The notes under the pieces: model-generated
What the model was told of the DNA's origin: nothing
Seen by the model: the letters and a program-made list of their open reading frames with translations, nothing else
The model's database searches: none
Translations under genes and position numbers: made by a program
Shown here: one piece after another, positions 50,520-60,687 of the stretch
Layout of the letters: each line of letters opens with the position of its first letter
Position numbering within the stretch: position 1 is the first letter of the stretch
Source: Flavobacteriales bacterium
GTDB lineage: Bacteria; Bacteroidota; Bacteroidia; Flavobacteriales; Flavobacteriaceae
Length of the DNA stretch: 64,000 nucleotides
Assembly (NCBI GenBank): GCA_017303755.1
Contig: JAFLBS010000003.1
Location: 248,001-312,000, forward strand
Direction: 5' to 3'

Positions 50520-52892
50520 TTATTCTTTAATAATTCTCTCTATTAGAGCTCCAATTTCAGTGGTTACTTTTACAAAATAAATTCCGTTAGCATAATTCGA
50601 AACATCAACTATTGATTGAGAATTGTTCGCCAATTGTGTCATTAAAATTCTCCCTTGAACATCAAACAATTGAATTGATCGAATGGTGTTATTGCAATTG
50701 ATATTGACATTGTTTTTGGTAGGATTAGGTGCGATTACAACTGAATAATCTGTTGGAAATTCTCCATTGGAAAGCGTTTGAAAAGTGGTTGATGTGGTAT
50801 TGGTTTCGATTGGAAAATTGTAATCAAAATAAATATTGGCATTGTTAGTTACTGTGTTTCCTTCTACCAAAGTGGATTTGGTTTTGATTTTGAAGACAAC
50901 ATTTCCGTGTTGATTTGGACCTAAATTAATGTCATCAAAAATAAACTCTACTTTGTTACCCGCAACTCTGGTTTCCATAGGATGTGACGCGTTTAAAACT
51001 TGTAGTGTTGATACATCAAATTTAGCTGCATCAATCATGTCTTTCACCACAACAAAAGTCGCTGGGAAAGTTCCAGTGTTTTCAAAATTGATATTATAAT
51101 GCAAATAATCACCAATTTTTGAAGTGGATACTACGCTTCCTTCTAAACAAGTTTTATCGTTTGGATCAAAAGAGCCCACCACTACTTGCTTTAATCCGAA
51201 GACATTGTCAAGTGGCGTTTCATCTCCTGAAATTGGGTTAATAGTTGTAGCAAAATCCAATTCATCTCCAATGTTTACTGCAGGAGTTTCCGTAGGCGAA
51301 TTGACATTCAACGTTACCGTCACAGAGCGCACTTCAAAAGGCAATAAATTGGTAAAATTCCATGTCAAACTTCCTGTGTTTTGCACATCGGGTGATTGAG
51401 TTGCTGAAACATAATCCAAAACATCATCTTCATAAGTGAATTCTACCGTTCCTGAAAGTGCTTGATTGCCTTTGTTTCTATAGATGATCTGATACGTTGC
51501 ATCAAAACCCGGACGAGCTGTACTAGGAACAATTATAACTTCAACATCATTGTGAATACCAACTGGAGTGAGGCAAAAGTTTTGAGTTGAAGTATTGTTT
51601 ACCGTTGAAAATGATACTGTAGCTGAACTAGGCGAAAAACTGAACCATGATGGGTTTTCTAATTGTGGAGTTAGTGTGAAATTTCCTGCTAGAGTAAAAA
51701 AAACAAAACTACCATCTACCTGAGAAAATGTTGATCTTGGTGTAGAACTGCCATCAATCATATTAATCTTAACAAATCCCATGGGTAAATCATTACTGTC
51801 ACAACCATCACTATTTTGATCAAAAGTAACCGTTCCTGTTATCGTATTATAATTTGGTCCTGGAGTAAAAGTACAATACGTTGTTGGTGGGTTGGTTAAC
51901 GTAAAAACATCAGTGAAATAGACTAACTCCGATTCATCACAACAAGTATTGTGAATTGTTAAACCAGGACCAACTAAACCTAAACTAGTATGAGAACCAT
52001 TTTTCATATTCAACCATTCAATTGGAGTAAAAACAGAACCAAAATTAAAATCGTAAAGACTGGGCAAATTAGATACGTCTATAAATGGAGTAGGATTTTC
52101 TTCAATATATAGAAAAGCTAAATTAGGCAAGTCAACCAAATTTAAAACACTAATTAAATTATATTTAGCTTCAATAGCTAATAATGAAGGCAACGAAATA
52201 ACATTGAGTTCAGTCAGTAGATTATAATCTAAATCTATATATTCTAAACTAACACATCCAGTTACGTTTAAATTCGAGATTTGATTGTAATTACAATTAA
52301 TATACGTTAAATTAACTAAACCAGAAACATCCAAACTAGTCAGATTATTATTATCTAATAAAAGATCCAGTAGCGATGTACAACCCGAAATATTCAGTGT
52401 AGATAAATTCCCATTTGTAAGGGTTAATCCTTGGAGGCTTGAACAATTCGATGCATTTATAGATATTAATTGTGGATTCTGATTTACAAGCAAGGTAATT
52501 AAATTGGTCAATCCAGAAACATTAACAGAGGTCAGTAAGTTATTTCCACGTACATCCAAATAGAGTAGATTTTGTTGGCCAACAACGTCTATTTGTGTAA
52601 TCAAGTTATTTGAACAATTAAAACCATCCAGATTAGAAAAACTAGCCAACCCTGTCAAATCAGAAATATTTGAACTTGAAATATTTAAATTAGTTACTGT
52701 TAGCGCTTCTGATAGTTGTATTTCACCATCGTTGTTAACATCTATTTTAATGTTATTGTTATTATTATATGCAATTTCATTGTTCACATCAGCTTGCAAT
52801 AACTTTGCTTTAAAATTAGCATCTGGAATATTCACAATTTGCGCATTCGACAAACCTGTAACCAACAACAAAAGAAGTAGTACTTTTTTCAT
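50520..52892 (-). CDS. LRR surface protein with T9SS sorting domain, array gene 2
   Basis: A 790-residue paralog. The signal peptide (MKKVLLLLLLVTGLSNAQ) is followed by the cap VNIPDANFKAKLLQAD with the loop DVNNDGEIQLSEA. Its LRRs are fewer and more diverged (LNISGCTSLLDLLLDNNNLT type) and run to about residue 290. The C-terminal half contains DQNSDGCDSND, NDVEVIIVPSTARPGFD, FDPNDKTCLEGSVVS and a sorting domain ending IERIIKE. The DNA of the C-terminal half is very similar to that of array gene 1, which points to recent duplication or gene conversion. Confidence 0.9.
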   Translation of the reverse strand: MKKVLLLLLLVTGLSNAQIVNIPDANFKAKLLQADVNNEIAYNNNNNIKIDVNNDGEIQLSEALTVTNLNISSSNISDLTGLASFSNLDGFNCSNNLITQIDVVGQQNLLYLDVRGNNLLTSVNVSGLTNLITLLVNQNPQLISINASNCSSLQGLTLTNGNLSTLNISGCTSLLDLLLDNNNLTSLDVSGLVNLTYINCNYNQISNLNVTGCVSLEYIDLDYNLLTELNVISLPSLLAIEAKYNLISVLNLVDLPNLAFLYIEENPTPFIDVSNLPSLYDFNFGSVFTPIEWLNMKNGSHTSLGLVGPGLTIHNTCCDESELVYFTDVFTLTNPPTTYCTFTPGPNYNTITGTVTFDQNSDGCDSNDLPMGFVKINMIDGSSTPRSTFSQVDGSFVFFTLAGNFTLTPQLENPSWFSFSPSSATVSFSTVNNTSTQNFCLTPVGIHNDVEVIIVPSTARPGFDATYQIIYRNKGNQALSGTVEFTYEDDVLDYVSATQSPDVQNTGSLTWNFTNLLPFEVRSVTVTLNVNSPTETPAVNIGDELDFATTINPISGDETPLDNVFGLKQVVVGSFDPNDKTCLEGSVVSTSKIGDYLHYNINFENTGTFPATFVVVKDMIDAAKFDVSTLQVLNASHPMETRVAGNKVEFIFDDINLGPNQHGNVVFKIKTKSTLVEGNTVTNNANIYFDYNFPIETNTTSTTFQTLSNGEFPTDYSVVIAPNPTKNNVNINCNNTIRSIQLFDVQGRILMTQLANNSQSIVDVSNYANGIYFVKVTTEIGALIERIIKE

Positions 52893-52903
52893 AATAATAT
52901 GAT

Positions 52904-55273
52904 TTATTCTTTAATAATTTTCTCTACCCTAGTTCCAATTTCAGTCGTTACTTTTAAAAAGTATATTCCGTTGGTATAATTGGAAACATCAACCGATGAT
53001 TGAGAATCATTGACTAATTGCGTCATTAAAACTCGACCTTGAACATCAAACAATTGAATCGATTGAATGTTGCTATTACAATTGACATTGACATTGTTTT
53101 TTGTCGGATTAGGTGCAATTACAACTGAATAGTCCGTTGGAAATCCTCCATTGGAAAGCGTTTGGAAAGTGGTTGATGTGGTATTGGTTTCGATTGGAAA
53201 ATTGTAATCAAAATAAATATTGGCATTGTTAGTTACTGTGTTTCCTTCTTCCAAAGTGGATTTGGTTTTGATTTTGAAAACAACACTTCCGTGTTGATTC
53301 GGACCTAAGTTAATGTCATCAAAAATAAACTCTACTTTGTTACCCGCAACTCTAGTTTCCATAGGATGTGACGCGTTTAAAACTTGTAGTGTTGATACAT
53401 CAAATTTAGCTGCATCAATCATGTCTTTCACCACTACAAAAGTCGCTGGGAAAGTTCCCGTATTTTCAAAATTGATGTTGTAATGAAGGTAATCACCTAT
53501 TTTTGAAGTGGAAACCACATTTCCTTCTAAACAAGTTTTATCGTTTGGATCGAAAGAACCTACCACTACTTGCTTTAATCCGAATACATTATCAAGTGGC
53601 GTTTCATCTCCTGAAATTGGGTTAATAGTAGCTGTAAAATCCAATTGATCTCCAATATTTACGACTGGTGTTTCCATAGGCGAATTGACATTCATAACTA
53701 TTGAAACAGTCCTAACTTCAAAAGGTAGTAGATCAGTGTAATTCCAAGTTAAACTTCCTGTAGTTTGAACATCGGGTGATTGAGTTGCTGAAACATAATC
53801 CAAAACATCGTCTTCGTAAGTAAATTGTACCGTTCCTGAAAGTGCTTGATTGCCTTTGTTTTTGTATACAATCTGGTAATTTGCATCAAAACCTGGTCGT
53901 GCAATATTAGGAACAATAACTACTTCAACATCATTATGAAAACCAATTGGCGACAAACAGAAATTTTGAGTTGCTGTATTATTTAATGTAGCAAATGGAA
54001 TTGTAGCTGAACTAGGCGAAAAACTAAACCAAGATGAATTTTCAATTTGAGGTGTCAAAGTAAAGCTTCCCGTTAAGGTGTAAAAATTATAGTTCCCATT
54101 ACTGTTAGTAAACGTTACTTTTGGTATAGAACTACCATCGTTCATATTGATTTTTAAAAATTGTTTAGGCAAATCATTTACATCACAACCATCACCATTT
54201 TGATCAAAAGTTACCGTTCCAGAAATAGTATTGTAATTTCCTCCTGGCGTAAAAGTACAATAGGAATTTACCGCTTGCAAAATAGTAAAAGGACCACTGG
54301 TGAATTGATTCATTTCCATATCATCAATACAAACATAATTAAATTGATTGTTAGGAGAACCTTCGATAGATGTGTAAATACCATTCTTAATATTAAGGTA
54401 TTCAATAGGAAAATTTGATCCTAAAGATATCAAAGCTAATTTGGGTAAATTTGAAACATCTAATGTTTGAATTGGATTACCTATTAGCTCTAAACCTACA
54501 AGATTTGGTAAATCGAATAAATTTAAAGTTGTAAGTAAATTATTATCTGCTCGAATTGCAGCAATAGAAGGTAAATTAATTATAGTAAGATTAGCCAACT
54601 GATTACTCATGCACTCTATTGATAGTAATGAACTACAACCGTCAACTACTAAATTAGTCAATTCATTTCCGTTACAATAAAGGTAAACGAGATTGGTTAA
54701 ACCCGAGACATTTAAAGTGGTTAAATTATGATTCTCTAGACTAATTTCGGATATCGAGGTACAACCCGACACGTTAACTGAAGACAAAATCCCACCGTTG
54801 AAGTGAAACTGAGTTAAACTTGAACAATTAGAAGCATCAATAGTGGTTAATTGTGGATTCATATAAAATTCAAAAGTTTCTAAATTTGCTAATCCAGAAG
54901 CATTTATGGTAACTAATGAATTATTATAATGACAATATAATTGTTGCAAATTCACTAAACTAGTTACATCCAAATTGGTAATTTGATTGTAAGTACATCC
55001 AAAGTAAGTTAGATTAGTAAAAAATTGTAAACCTGTTAAGTCAGAAATACCTGAACCACCAACATTTAAAGAAATTATTACTAATGCTTCACTTTGTTGA
55101 ATTTCTCCATCATTATTAGTGTCAATTTTCATATACCCAGAAGTGCCCATAGCAACATAGTTTGTGGGCGATGCCTCTAATAATTTTGCCTTAAAATTGG
55201 CGTCAGGAAAGACAATGTTTTGAGCATTTGATAAACCGGTAATAAACAGTAAAAGAAGTAGTATTTTTTTCAT
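52904..55273 (-). CDS. LRR surface protein with T9SS sorting domain, array gene 1
   Basis: A 789-residue paralog, first gene of the array operon. A longer frame begins at 55372, but the start at 55273 gives the same signal peptide as the paralogs (MKKILLLLLFITGLSNAQ) and lies after the -7 element at 55319-55312, so it was chosen. The cap IVFPDANFKAKLLEAS has the EF-hand-like loop DTNNDGEIQQSEA. LRRs such as LVYLYCNGNELTNLVVDGC follow. The C-terminal half has DQNGDGCDVND, NDVEVVIVPNIARPGFD, FDPNDKTCLEGNVVS and a sorting domain ending VEKIIKE. It should be exported by the T9SS to the cell surface. Confidence 0.9.
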   Translation of the reverse strand: MKKILLLLLFITGLSNAQNIVFPDANFKAKLLEASPTNYVAMGTSGYMKIDTNNDGEIQQSEALVIISLNVGGSGISDLTGLQFFTNLTYFGCTYNQITNLDVTSLVNLQQLYCHYNNSLVTINASGLANLETFEFYMNPQLTTIDASNCSSLTQFHFNGGILSSVNVSGCTSISEISLENHNLTTLNVSGLTNLVYLYCNGNELTNLVVDGCSSLLSIECMSNQLANLTIINLPSIAAIRADNNLLTTLNLFDLPNLVGLELIGNPIQTLDVSNLPKLALISLGSNFPIEYLNIKNGIYTSIEGSPNNQFNYVCIDDMEMNQFTSGPFTILQAVNSYCTFTPGGNYNTISGTVTFDQNGDGCDVNDLPKQFLKINMNDGSSIPKVTFTNSNGNYNFYTLTGSFTLTPQIENSSWFSFSPSSATIPFATLNNTATQNFCLSPIGFHNDVEVVIVPNIARPGFDANYQIVYKNKGNQALSGTVQFTYEDDVLDYVSATQSPDVQTTGSLTWNYTDLLPFEVRTVSIVMNVNSPMETPVVNIGDQLDFTATINPISGDETPLDNVFGLKQVVVGSFDPNDKTCLEGNVVSTSKIGDYLHYNINFENTGTFPATFVVVKDMIDAAKFDVSTLQVLNASHPMETRVAGNKVEFIFDDINLGPNQHGSVVFKIKTKSTLEEGNTVTNNANIYFDYNFPIETNTTSTTFQTLSNGGFPTDYSVVIAPNPTKNNVNVNCNSNIQSIQLFDVQGRVLMTQLVNDSQSSVDVSNYTNGIYFLKVTTEIGTRVEKIIKE

Positions 55274-55311
55274 AGCCAATAAATTACTAAGTAAATATAA
55301 AAAAAATAGCA

Positions 55312-55319
55312 CAAAATTA
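55312..55319 (-). promoter_or_regulatory. -7 element of the LRR array operon
   Basis: TAATTTTG on the minus strand fits TAnnTTTG and lies 38 bases before the chosen ATG at 55273. There is no TTTG element at the usual distance upstream. Instead two direct repeats occupy that region. Confidence 0.5.
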
Positions 55320-55329
55320 TAGTGCAAAT

Positions 55330-55360
55330 GAGTATTTGATGGTTTTGAATGAGAATTTGA
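55330..55360. promoter_or_regulatory. Direct repeats, LytTR-type site upstream of the LRR array
   Basis: GAGTATTTGA (55330-55339) and GAGAATTTGA (55351-55360) start 21 bases apart; with flanks the match is AATGAG(T/A)ATTTGAT, 13 of 14 bases. The units start 11 and 32 bases upstream of the -7 element. Confidence 0.65.
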
Positions 55361-55387
55361 TTTGGAGTGCAAAAAAACGGATTAAAA

Positions 55388-55420
55388 AACCCTTCAAGAG
55401 TTCAAAACTCTTGAAGGGTT
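55388..55420 (-). terminator. Terminator of the enolase gene
   Basis: A perfect 15-bp stem, AACCCTTCAAGAGTT (55388-55402) with 55406-55420, and a three-base loop. On the minus strand a run of T follows. It lies 25 bases after the stop codon at 55446. Confidence 0.92.
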
Positions 55421-55445
55421 GATAAAAGGGAAATTTTATATTTTT

Positions 55446-56741
<1,296 letters not shown>

Positions 56742-56784
56742 TTATGATTTTATTAATTTTTAATTCGCTTTTTTGTCAATACCA

Positions 56785-56792
56785 CAAATTTA
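56785..56792 (-). promoter_or_regulatory. -7 element of eno
   Basis: TAAATTTG on the minus strand, 46 bases before the ATG, matches TAnnTTTG. No TTTG at the usual upstream distance. Confidence 0.45.
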
Positions 56793-56854
56793 AACAATCT
56801 AAAAAACACCGATTCACTAATTCAAAAAAACTTATAAACGCAAACGATTTAGTG

Positions 56855-56996
56855 ATTTTTTTGAGCGAATGGCTTGGGCTTCTTTGCAATCCATGTTCCT
56901 GCTTTCCCTCCAAGTTGTGTTCCCGAAGTTTCGGGCACACAAGCTTTCCGTCCAATCAGGGCTAAAAAACAAACCTTAAACCTCTTGTAACCTTTT
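56855..56996 (-). ncRNA. Dispersed structured element, copy 2
   Basis: Read on the minus strand: the 16-base flank at 56996-56981 (last carA codons), then TAGCCCTGATTGGACGGAAA, a hairpin CCCGA-AACT-TCGGG, GGGAAAGCAGGAACATGGAT, GCAAAGAAGCCCAAGCC and GCTCAAAAAAA. CCTG (56960-56957) can pair with CAGG (56901-56898). It is sense to carA and lies between carA and the eno promoter. The layout matches copy 1 closely. Confidence 0.65.
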
Positions 56997-58097
56997 AGCT
57001 TTTTCGATATTGGCAATGAATTCATCAAACAAATACGATGAATCGTGTGGTCCCGGACTGGCTTCAGGATGGTATTGTACTGAGAAGCAGCTTTTCGATT
57101 TCATGCGCATTCCGGCAACAGTGTTATCGTTGAGATGGTAATGCGTAATTTCTAAATTAGCGTTGCTTTCAAGTTCTTCTCTGTTGACTGCAAATCCGTG
57201 GTTTTGTGAGGTAATTTCACCTTTCCCAGTCAATACATTCATTACAGGATGGTTGATACCGCGGTGACCATTAAACATTTTATAGGTTGAAACTCCGTTG
57301 GCCAAACCAATAATTTGGTGTCCCAAACAAATTCCGAATACAGGTTTGTCAGACGCAATTATTTGTTGAGCCGTTTCAATTACTTGCTCTAACGGTTCAG
57401 GATCGCCCGGACCATTGGATAAGAAATAACCATCAGGTTCAAAAGACTGCAAATCGGCGAAATTGGTATTGTAAGGAAATACTTTTATGTAACAATCTCT
57501 TTTGGCAAGGTTGCGTAGAATATTGCGTTTGATTCCTAAGTCGAGAGTTGCAATTTTAAATGTTGCGTTTTCATCGCCAAAGAAATACGGTTCGGTTGCT
57601 GATACTTTAGACGCGAGTTCCAAACCTTTCATATCGGGAACGTTGGCAAGTTGTAGTTGTAAGTCTTCTATTGAAGTTCCATCTGTACTGATTACGGCAT
57701 TTTGTGCGCCATGATCGCGGATGTAACTTACAAGAGCGCGTGTATCCACATCAGAAATGCATACTAGATTTTGCTTTTCGAAATAATCGTAGAGGTTGCT
57801 TTCTGAATCGGGACGCGAGTGATTGAAACTAAAGTTTTTACAAACTAAGCCTGAAATCATGATTTTATCTGATTCGACTTCGTTGGTGTTGACACCGTAG
57901 TTCCCAATGTGTGGATTGGTCGTTACCATAATTTGACCGAAATACGATGGATCGGTAAAGATTTCTTGGTAACCTGTCATTCCGGTGTTGAAACAAACTT
58001 CTCCAAAGGTAGTTCCGGCAATTCCGATGGATTTACCGTAGAAAATAGTTCCGTCTGCGAGTAGTAAGATGGCTTGTGGACGTGTTGTGTACTTCAT
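56976..58097 (-). CDS. carA: Carbamoyl-phosphate synthase small (glutaminase) subunit
   Basis: A 373-residue CarA that hydrolyses glutamine and passes ammonia to CarB for carbamoyl phosphate, feeding pyrimidine and arginine synthesis. The N-terminal domain has FGEVCFNTGMTGYQEIFTDP. The class I glutaminase triad is C257 (GICLGHQI), H343 and E345 (QYHPEASPGP). The last codons (KRLQEV) fall in a 16-base sequence that recurs after the symporter gene next to repeat copy 1, so the tail may derive from that element. No carB gene lies in the window. Confidence 0.96.
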   Translation of the reverse strand: MKYTTRPQAILLLADGTIFYGKSIGIAGTTFGEVCFNTGMTGYQEIFTDPSYFGQIMVTTNPHIGNYGVNTNEVESDKIMISGLVCKNFSFNHSRPDSESNLYDYFEKQNLVCISDVDTRALVSYIRDHGAQNAVISTDGTSIEDLQLQLANVPDMKGLELASKVSATEPYFFGDENATFKIATLDLGIKRNILRNLAKRDCYIKVFPYNTNFADLQSFEPDGYFLSNGPGDPEPLEQVIETAQQIIASDKPVFGICLGHQIIGLANGVSTYKMFNGHRGINHPVMNVLTGKGEITSQNHGFAVNREELESNANLEITHYHLNDNTVAGMRMKSKSCFSVQYHPEASPGPHDSSYLFDEFIANIEKAKRLQEV

Positions 58098-58128
58098 TTG
58101 TAGTTATTGAAAGTAGTTAGTTGTTGTG

Positions 58129-58136
58129 CAAATTTA
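58129..58136 (-). promoter_or_regulatory. -7 element of carA
   Basis: TAAATTTG on the minus strand, 31 bases before the ATG, matches TAnnTTTG. No clear upstream TTTG. Confidence 0.45.
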
Positions 58137-58201
58137 AATGATTCACTATAAAGTCTAAAATTGATTTATTAAAGTTTATAAACATTCCTAAAGTTGGTAT
58201 T

Positions 58202-58340
58202 CAGCCCCGATTGGAGCAAGTATCCTGGCATTGCTTCATCATAAATTTGATGAGATTGCTTCGTTCCTCGCAATGACAGATACTGCGTAAAGCGGGACGA
58301 GTGTTGTAAAGAACATCTGTATTTCTGCTGCATAAAAAAA
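58202..58340 (+). ncRNA. Dispersed structured element, copy 3 (diverged)
   Basis: CAGCCCCGATTGGAGC opens this copy, and TAAAGCGGGACGAG, TTGTAAAGAACATC and CTGCATAAAAAAAA close it. The pairing seen in copies 1 and 2 is kept with a compensatory change: CCCG (58206-58209) with CGGG (58293-58296). The insert is a large hairpin: AGTATC/GATACT (58219-58224 with 58279-58284) and CATTGC/GCAATG (58229-58234 with 58270-58275). On the opposite strand it contains GCGAGGAACGAAGCAATCTC, a motif that recurs in many bacterial genomes. It is antisense to carA and rplQ. Confidence 0.55.
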
Positions 58341-58367
58341 AGGATAAACTTAAAAAAAGTTTATCCT
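58341..58367 (-). terminator. Terminator of the ribosomal-protein/rpoA operon
   Basis: AGGATAAACT (58341-58350) pairs perfectly with AGTTTATCCT (58358-58367). On the minus strand eight T follow. It lies 24 bases after the rplQ stop codon. Confidence 0.92.
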
Positions 58368-58390
58368 TTATATTTACGAGAGCGTTTTCA

Positions 58391-58918
58391 TTATTCTGCG
58401 CTATCTGTAGTTTCTTCTGAAGAAGTTTCTGGAGCCTCAGGTGCTTTTGCTTCTGGTGCTGGAGTAGCTTCTGGAGCAGGAGTTGACTCTGCTTTTTTCG
58501 CTTTACCACCACGACGGCTTTTTGATTTTTTCTCTTCTTTTTTACCACCGTTGTATAGTTCGTTGAAGTCAACTAACTCGATCATGGCCATATCAGCGTT
58601 ATCTCCTAAACGGTTACCCATTTTGATGATACGAGTATATCCACCTGGACGATCTCCAACTTTTGCAGCTACTTCTCTGAACAATTCGGTAACACCGTAT
58701 TTGTTACGTAAGTAAGTAAAAACGATACGTCTATTGTGAGTAGTGTCTTCTTTTGACTTAGTGATTAAAGGCTCAACGAATTGTTTAAGCGCTTTTGCTT
58801 TAGCTACAGTAGTGTTAATACGTTTGTGCTCGATAAGAGAACAAGCCATATTAGCCAACATAGATTTTCTATGTCCAGTCTGTCTGCTTAAGTGATTGAA
58901 TTTTTTTCCGTGTCTCAT
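58391..58918 (-). CDS. rplQ: 50S ribosomal protein L17 (bL17) with acidic tail
   Basis: A 175-residue bL17. The core (1-118) has [20 protein letters not shown], a [19 protein letters not shown] helix and [12 protein letters not shown]. After it comes a tail of about 55 residues, first basic ([17 protein letters not shown]), then rich in Pro, Ala and Glu ([19 protein letters not shown]). E. coli L17 ends near residue 127, so this is a lineage-specific extension known in Bacteroidota. Last gene of the operon, right before its terminator. Confidence 0.96.
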   Translation of the reverse strand: MRHGKKFNHLSRQTGHRKSMLANMACSLIEHKRINTTVAKAKALKQFVEPLITKSKEDTTHNRRIVFTYLRNKYGVTELFREVAAKVGDRPGGYTRIIKMGNRLGDNADMAMIELVDFNELYNGGKKEEKKSKSRRGGKAKKAESTPAPEATPAPEAKAPEAPETSSEETTDSAE

Positions 58919-58948
58919 TTTAAATTCTTTTTAATTTGGATAAAGCGA

Positions 58949-59941
58949 CTAGTCTTTATCTAATTTATATTTTGATAAATCCATTCCGAACGTTAAGTTT
59001 TTGTTGGCAACTAATTCGTCTAACTCAGTTAGCGATTTTTTACCGAAGTTACGGAACTTCATTAAATCGTGTTTATTAAAAGAGACTAGGTCTCCTAATG
59101 TATCAACTTCAGCTGCTTTTAAGCAATTTAGTGCTCTTACCGACAAGTCCATATCAACAAGCTTAGTTTTAAGCAATTGTCTCATGTGTAATGACTCTTC
59201 GTCGTATGAATCGGTTTGTGCAATTTCGTCAGCCTCAAGAGTAATTCTCTCATCAGAGAATAGCATGAAGTGGTGAATTAATACTTTAGCTGCTTCTGTT
59301 AGAGCATCTTTTGGATTGATTGAACCATCCGTTTTGATTTCAAAAACTAATTTTTCATAATCGGTTTTTTGTTCAACACGGAAATTTTCAATAGCGTATT
59401 TCACGTTAACCACTGGAGTAAAAATAGAGTCAGTAAAAATGGTTCCCATAGAAACATTTTGCTTTTTATTTTCCTCAGCTGGTACGTAACCTCTACCTTT
59501 TTCGATGGTTAATTCCATATTGAAATTAACTTTGCTTTCAAGATTACAGATTACTAGTTCTGGGTTCAATACTTGAAAACCAGAGATGAATTTTTGAAAA
59601 TCACCAGCAGTAATTTGTTCTTTTCCAGTGATTGAAATGGTAACTGATTCATTATCGATATCTTCGATTTGACGTTTGAAACGTACTTGTTTAAGATTAA
59701 GGATAATTTCAGTCACGTCTTCTACTACACCAGAGATTGTTGAAAACTCATGCTCAACACCTTCAATTTTGGTTGAAGTGATAGCATAACCTTCTAAAGC
59801 AGAAAGTAAAACTCTTCTAAGTGCATTACCAACGGTCAATCCGTAACCAGGTTCTAAAGGTCTGAATTCAAACTTACCTTCAAAATCGGTTGAATCGATC
59901 ATGATAACTTTATCGGGCTTCTGAAAATTAAATATTGCCAT
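58949..59941 (-). CDS. rpoA: RNA polymerase alpha subunit
   Basis: A 330-residue alpha subunit. The N-terminal domain (1-230) for dimerisation and beta/beta' binding has [30 protein letters not shown] and [20 protein letters not shown]. The C-terminal domain (about 250-330) for UP-element and activator contact has [19 protein letters not shown] and [17 protein letters not shown]. Located between rpsD and rplQ as in most bacteria. Ribosomal operon context and length leave no doubt. Confidence 0.98.
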   Translation of the reverse strand: MAIFNFQKPDKVIMIDSTDFEGKFEFRPLEPGYGLTVGNALRRVLLSALEGYAITSTKIEGVEHEFSTISGVVEDVTEIILNLKQVRFKRQIEDIDNESVTISITGKEQITAGDFQKFISGFQVLNPELVICNLESKVNFNMELTIEKGRGYVPAEENKKQNVSMGTIFTDSIFTPVVNVKYAIENFRVEQKTDYEKLVFEIKTDGSINPKDALTEAAKVLIHHFMLFSDERITLEADEIAQTDSYDEESLHMRQLLKTKLVDMDLSVRALNCLKAAEVDTLGDLVSFNKHDLMKFRNFGKKSLTELDELVANKNLTFGMDLSKYKLDKD

Positions 59942-59962
59942 AATTTAGACTACTGTCAATTA

Positions 59963-60568
59963 TTATTTGTTGTACAACTCTACGATTAATTGTTCTTTGA
60001 TATTTTCTGGAATTTGCAAACGAGCAGGAACCGAAACGAAAGTACCTTCTTTGGTATCATTGTTCCAAGTAATCCATTCGTAAACATTTTTAGAGTTTGC
60101 TAAAGAGCGCTCGATAGATTCTAACGATTTAGATTTTTCACGAACTGCAACAACATCACCTGCTTTTAAGTGGTACGATGGAATGTTTACTAACTCTCCA
60201 TTTACAGTGATGTGTCTGTGAGAAACAATTTGTCTCGCTGCTCTTCTTGAAGAAGCGATTCCCATTCTGTACACAACATTATCTAAACGAGCTTCACATA
60301 ATTGTAAAAGGATTTCACCTGTTACACCTTTAGAAGCAGCTGCTTTTTCGAAAAGGTTTCTAAATTGTTTTTCAAGAATACCGTAAGTGTACTTCGCTTT
60401 TTGCTTTTCCATTAACTGTACTGCGTATTCTGATTTTTTACCTCTTTTTTTAGCCATACCATGTTGGCCTGGAGGATAATTTCTTTTTTCGAAGGCTTTG
60501 TCTTCTCCGAATATTGCTTCGCCAAATTTACGAGCAATTTTTGTACTTGGACCAGTATATCTTGCCAT
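59963..60568 (-). CDS. rpsD: 30S ribosomal protein S4 (uS4)
   Basis: A 201-residue uS4, a primary 16S rRNA-binding protein. It begins [20 protein letters not shown], shows NYPPGQHG and carries the S4 RNA-binding domain [32 protein letters not shown] (about 96-127). A 119-base gap, longer than elsewhere in the operon, separates it from rpsK. In E. coli S4 represses its own operon; no such site could be recognised here. Confidence 0.97.
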   Translation of the reverse strand: MARYTGPSTKIARKFGEAIFGEDKAFEKRNYPPGQHGMAKKRGKKSEYAVQLMEKQKAKYTYGILEKQFRNLFEKAAASKGVTGEILLQLCEARLDNVVYRMGIASSRRAARQIVSHRHITVNGELVNIPSYHLKAGDVVAVREKSKSLESIERSLANSKNVYEWITWNNDTKEGTFVSVPARLQIPENIKEQLIVELYNK

Positions 60569-60687
60569 TTTAAATTGTTTTTAGATAGAGATTATGAATT
60601 CAGGTCAAATCCTTCGATAATCTGGTTTCTATCTTTTTGTTATACTTAATAAATATTATAAAGATGTTGAAATTAATTCAACAAACA

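Noticed and set aside
40100..55000. Regularly spaced repeats resembling a CRISPR-like pattern
   Set aside because: The period of about 63-69 bases is the 21-23 codon LRR unit; it lies in long open frames, and no spacers or cas genes are present.
55273..55372. 33-residue N-terminal extension of LRR array gene 1
   Set aside because: It would cover the -7 element and the direct repeats and precede a complete signal peptide, so it is untranslated upstream DNA.
58201..58572. Minus-strand open frame of 123 codons overlapping the end of rplQ
   Set aside because: It runs through the structured element, the operon terminator and another frame of the rplQ tail. Its residues (runs of K, Q and L) are a by-product of the tail's codon use.
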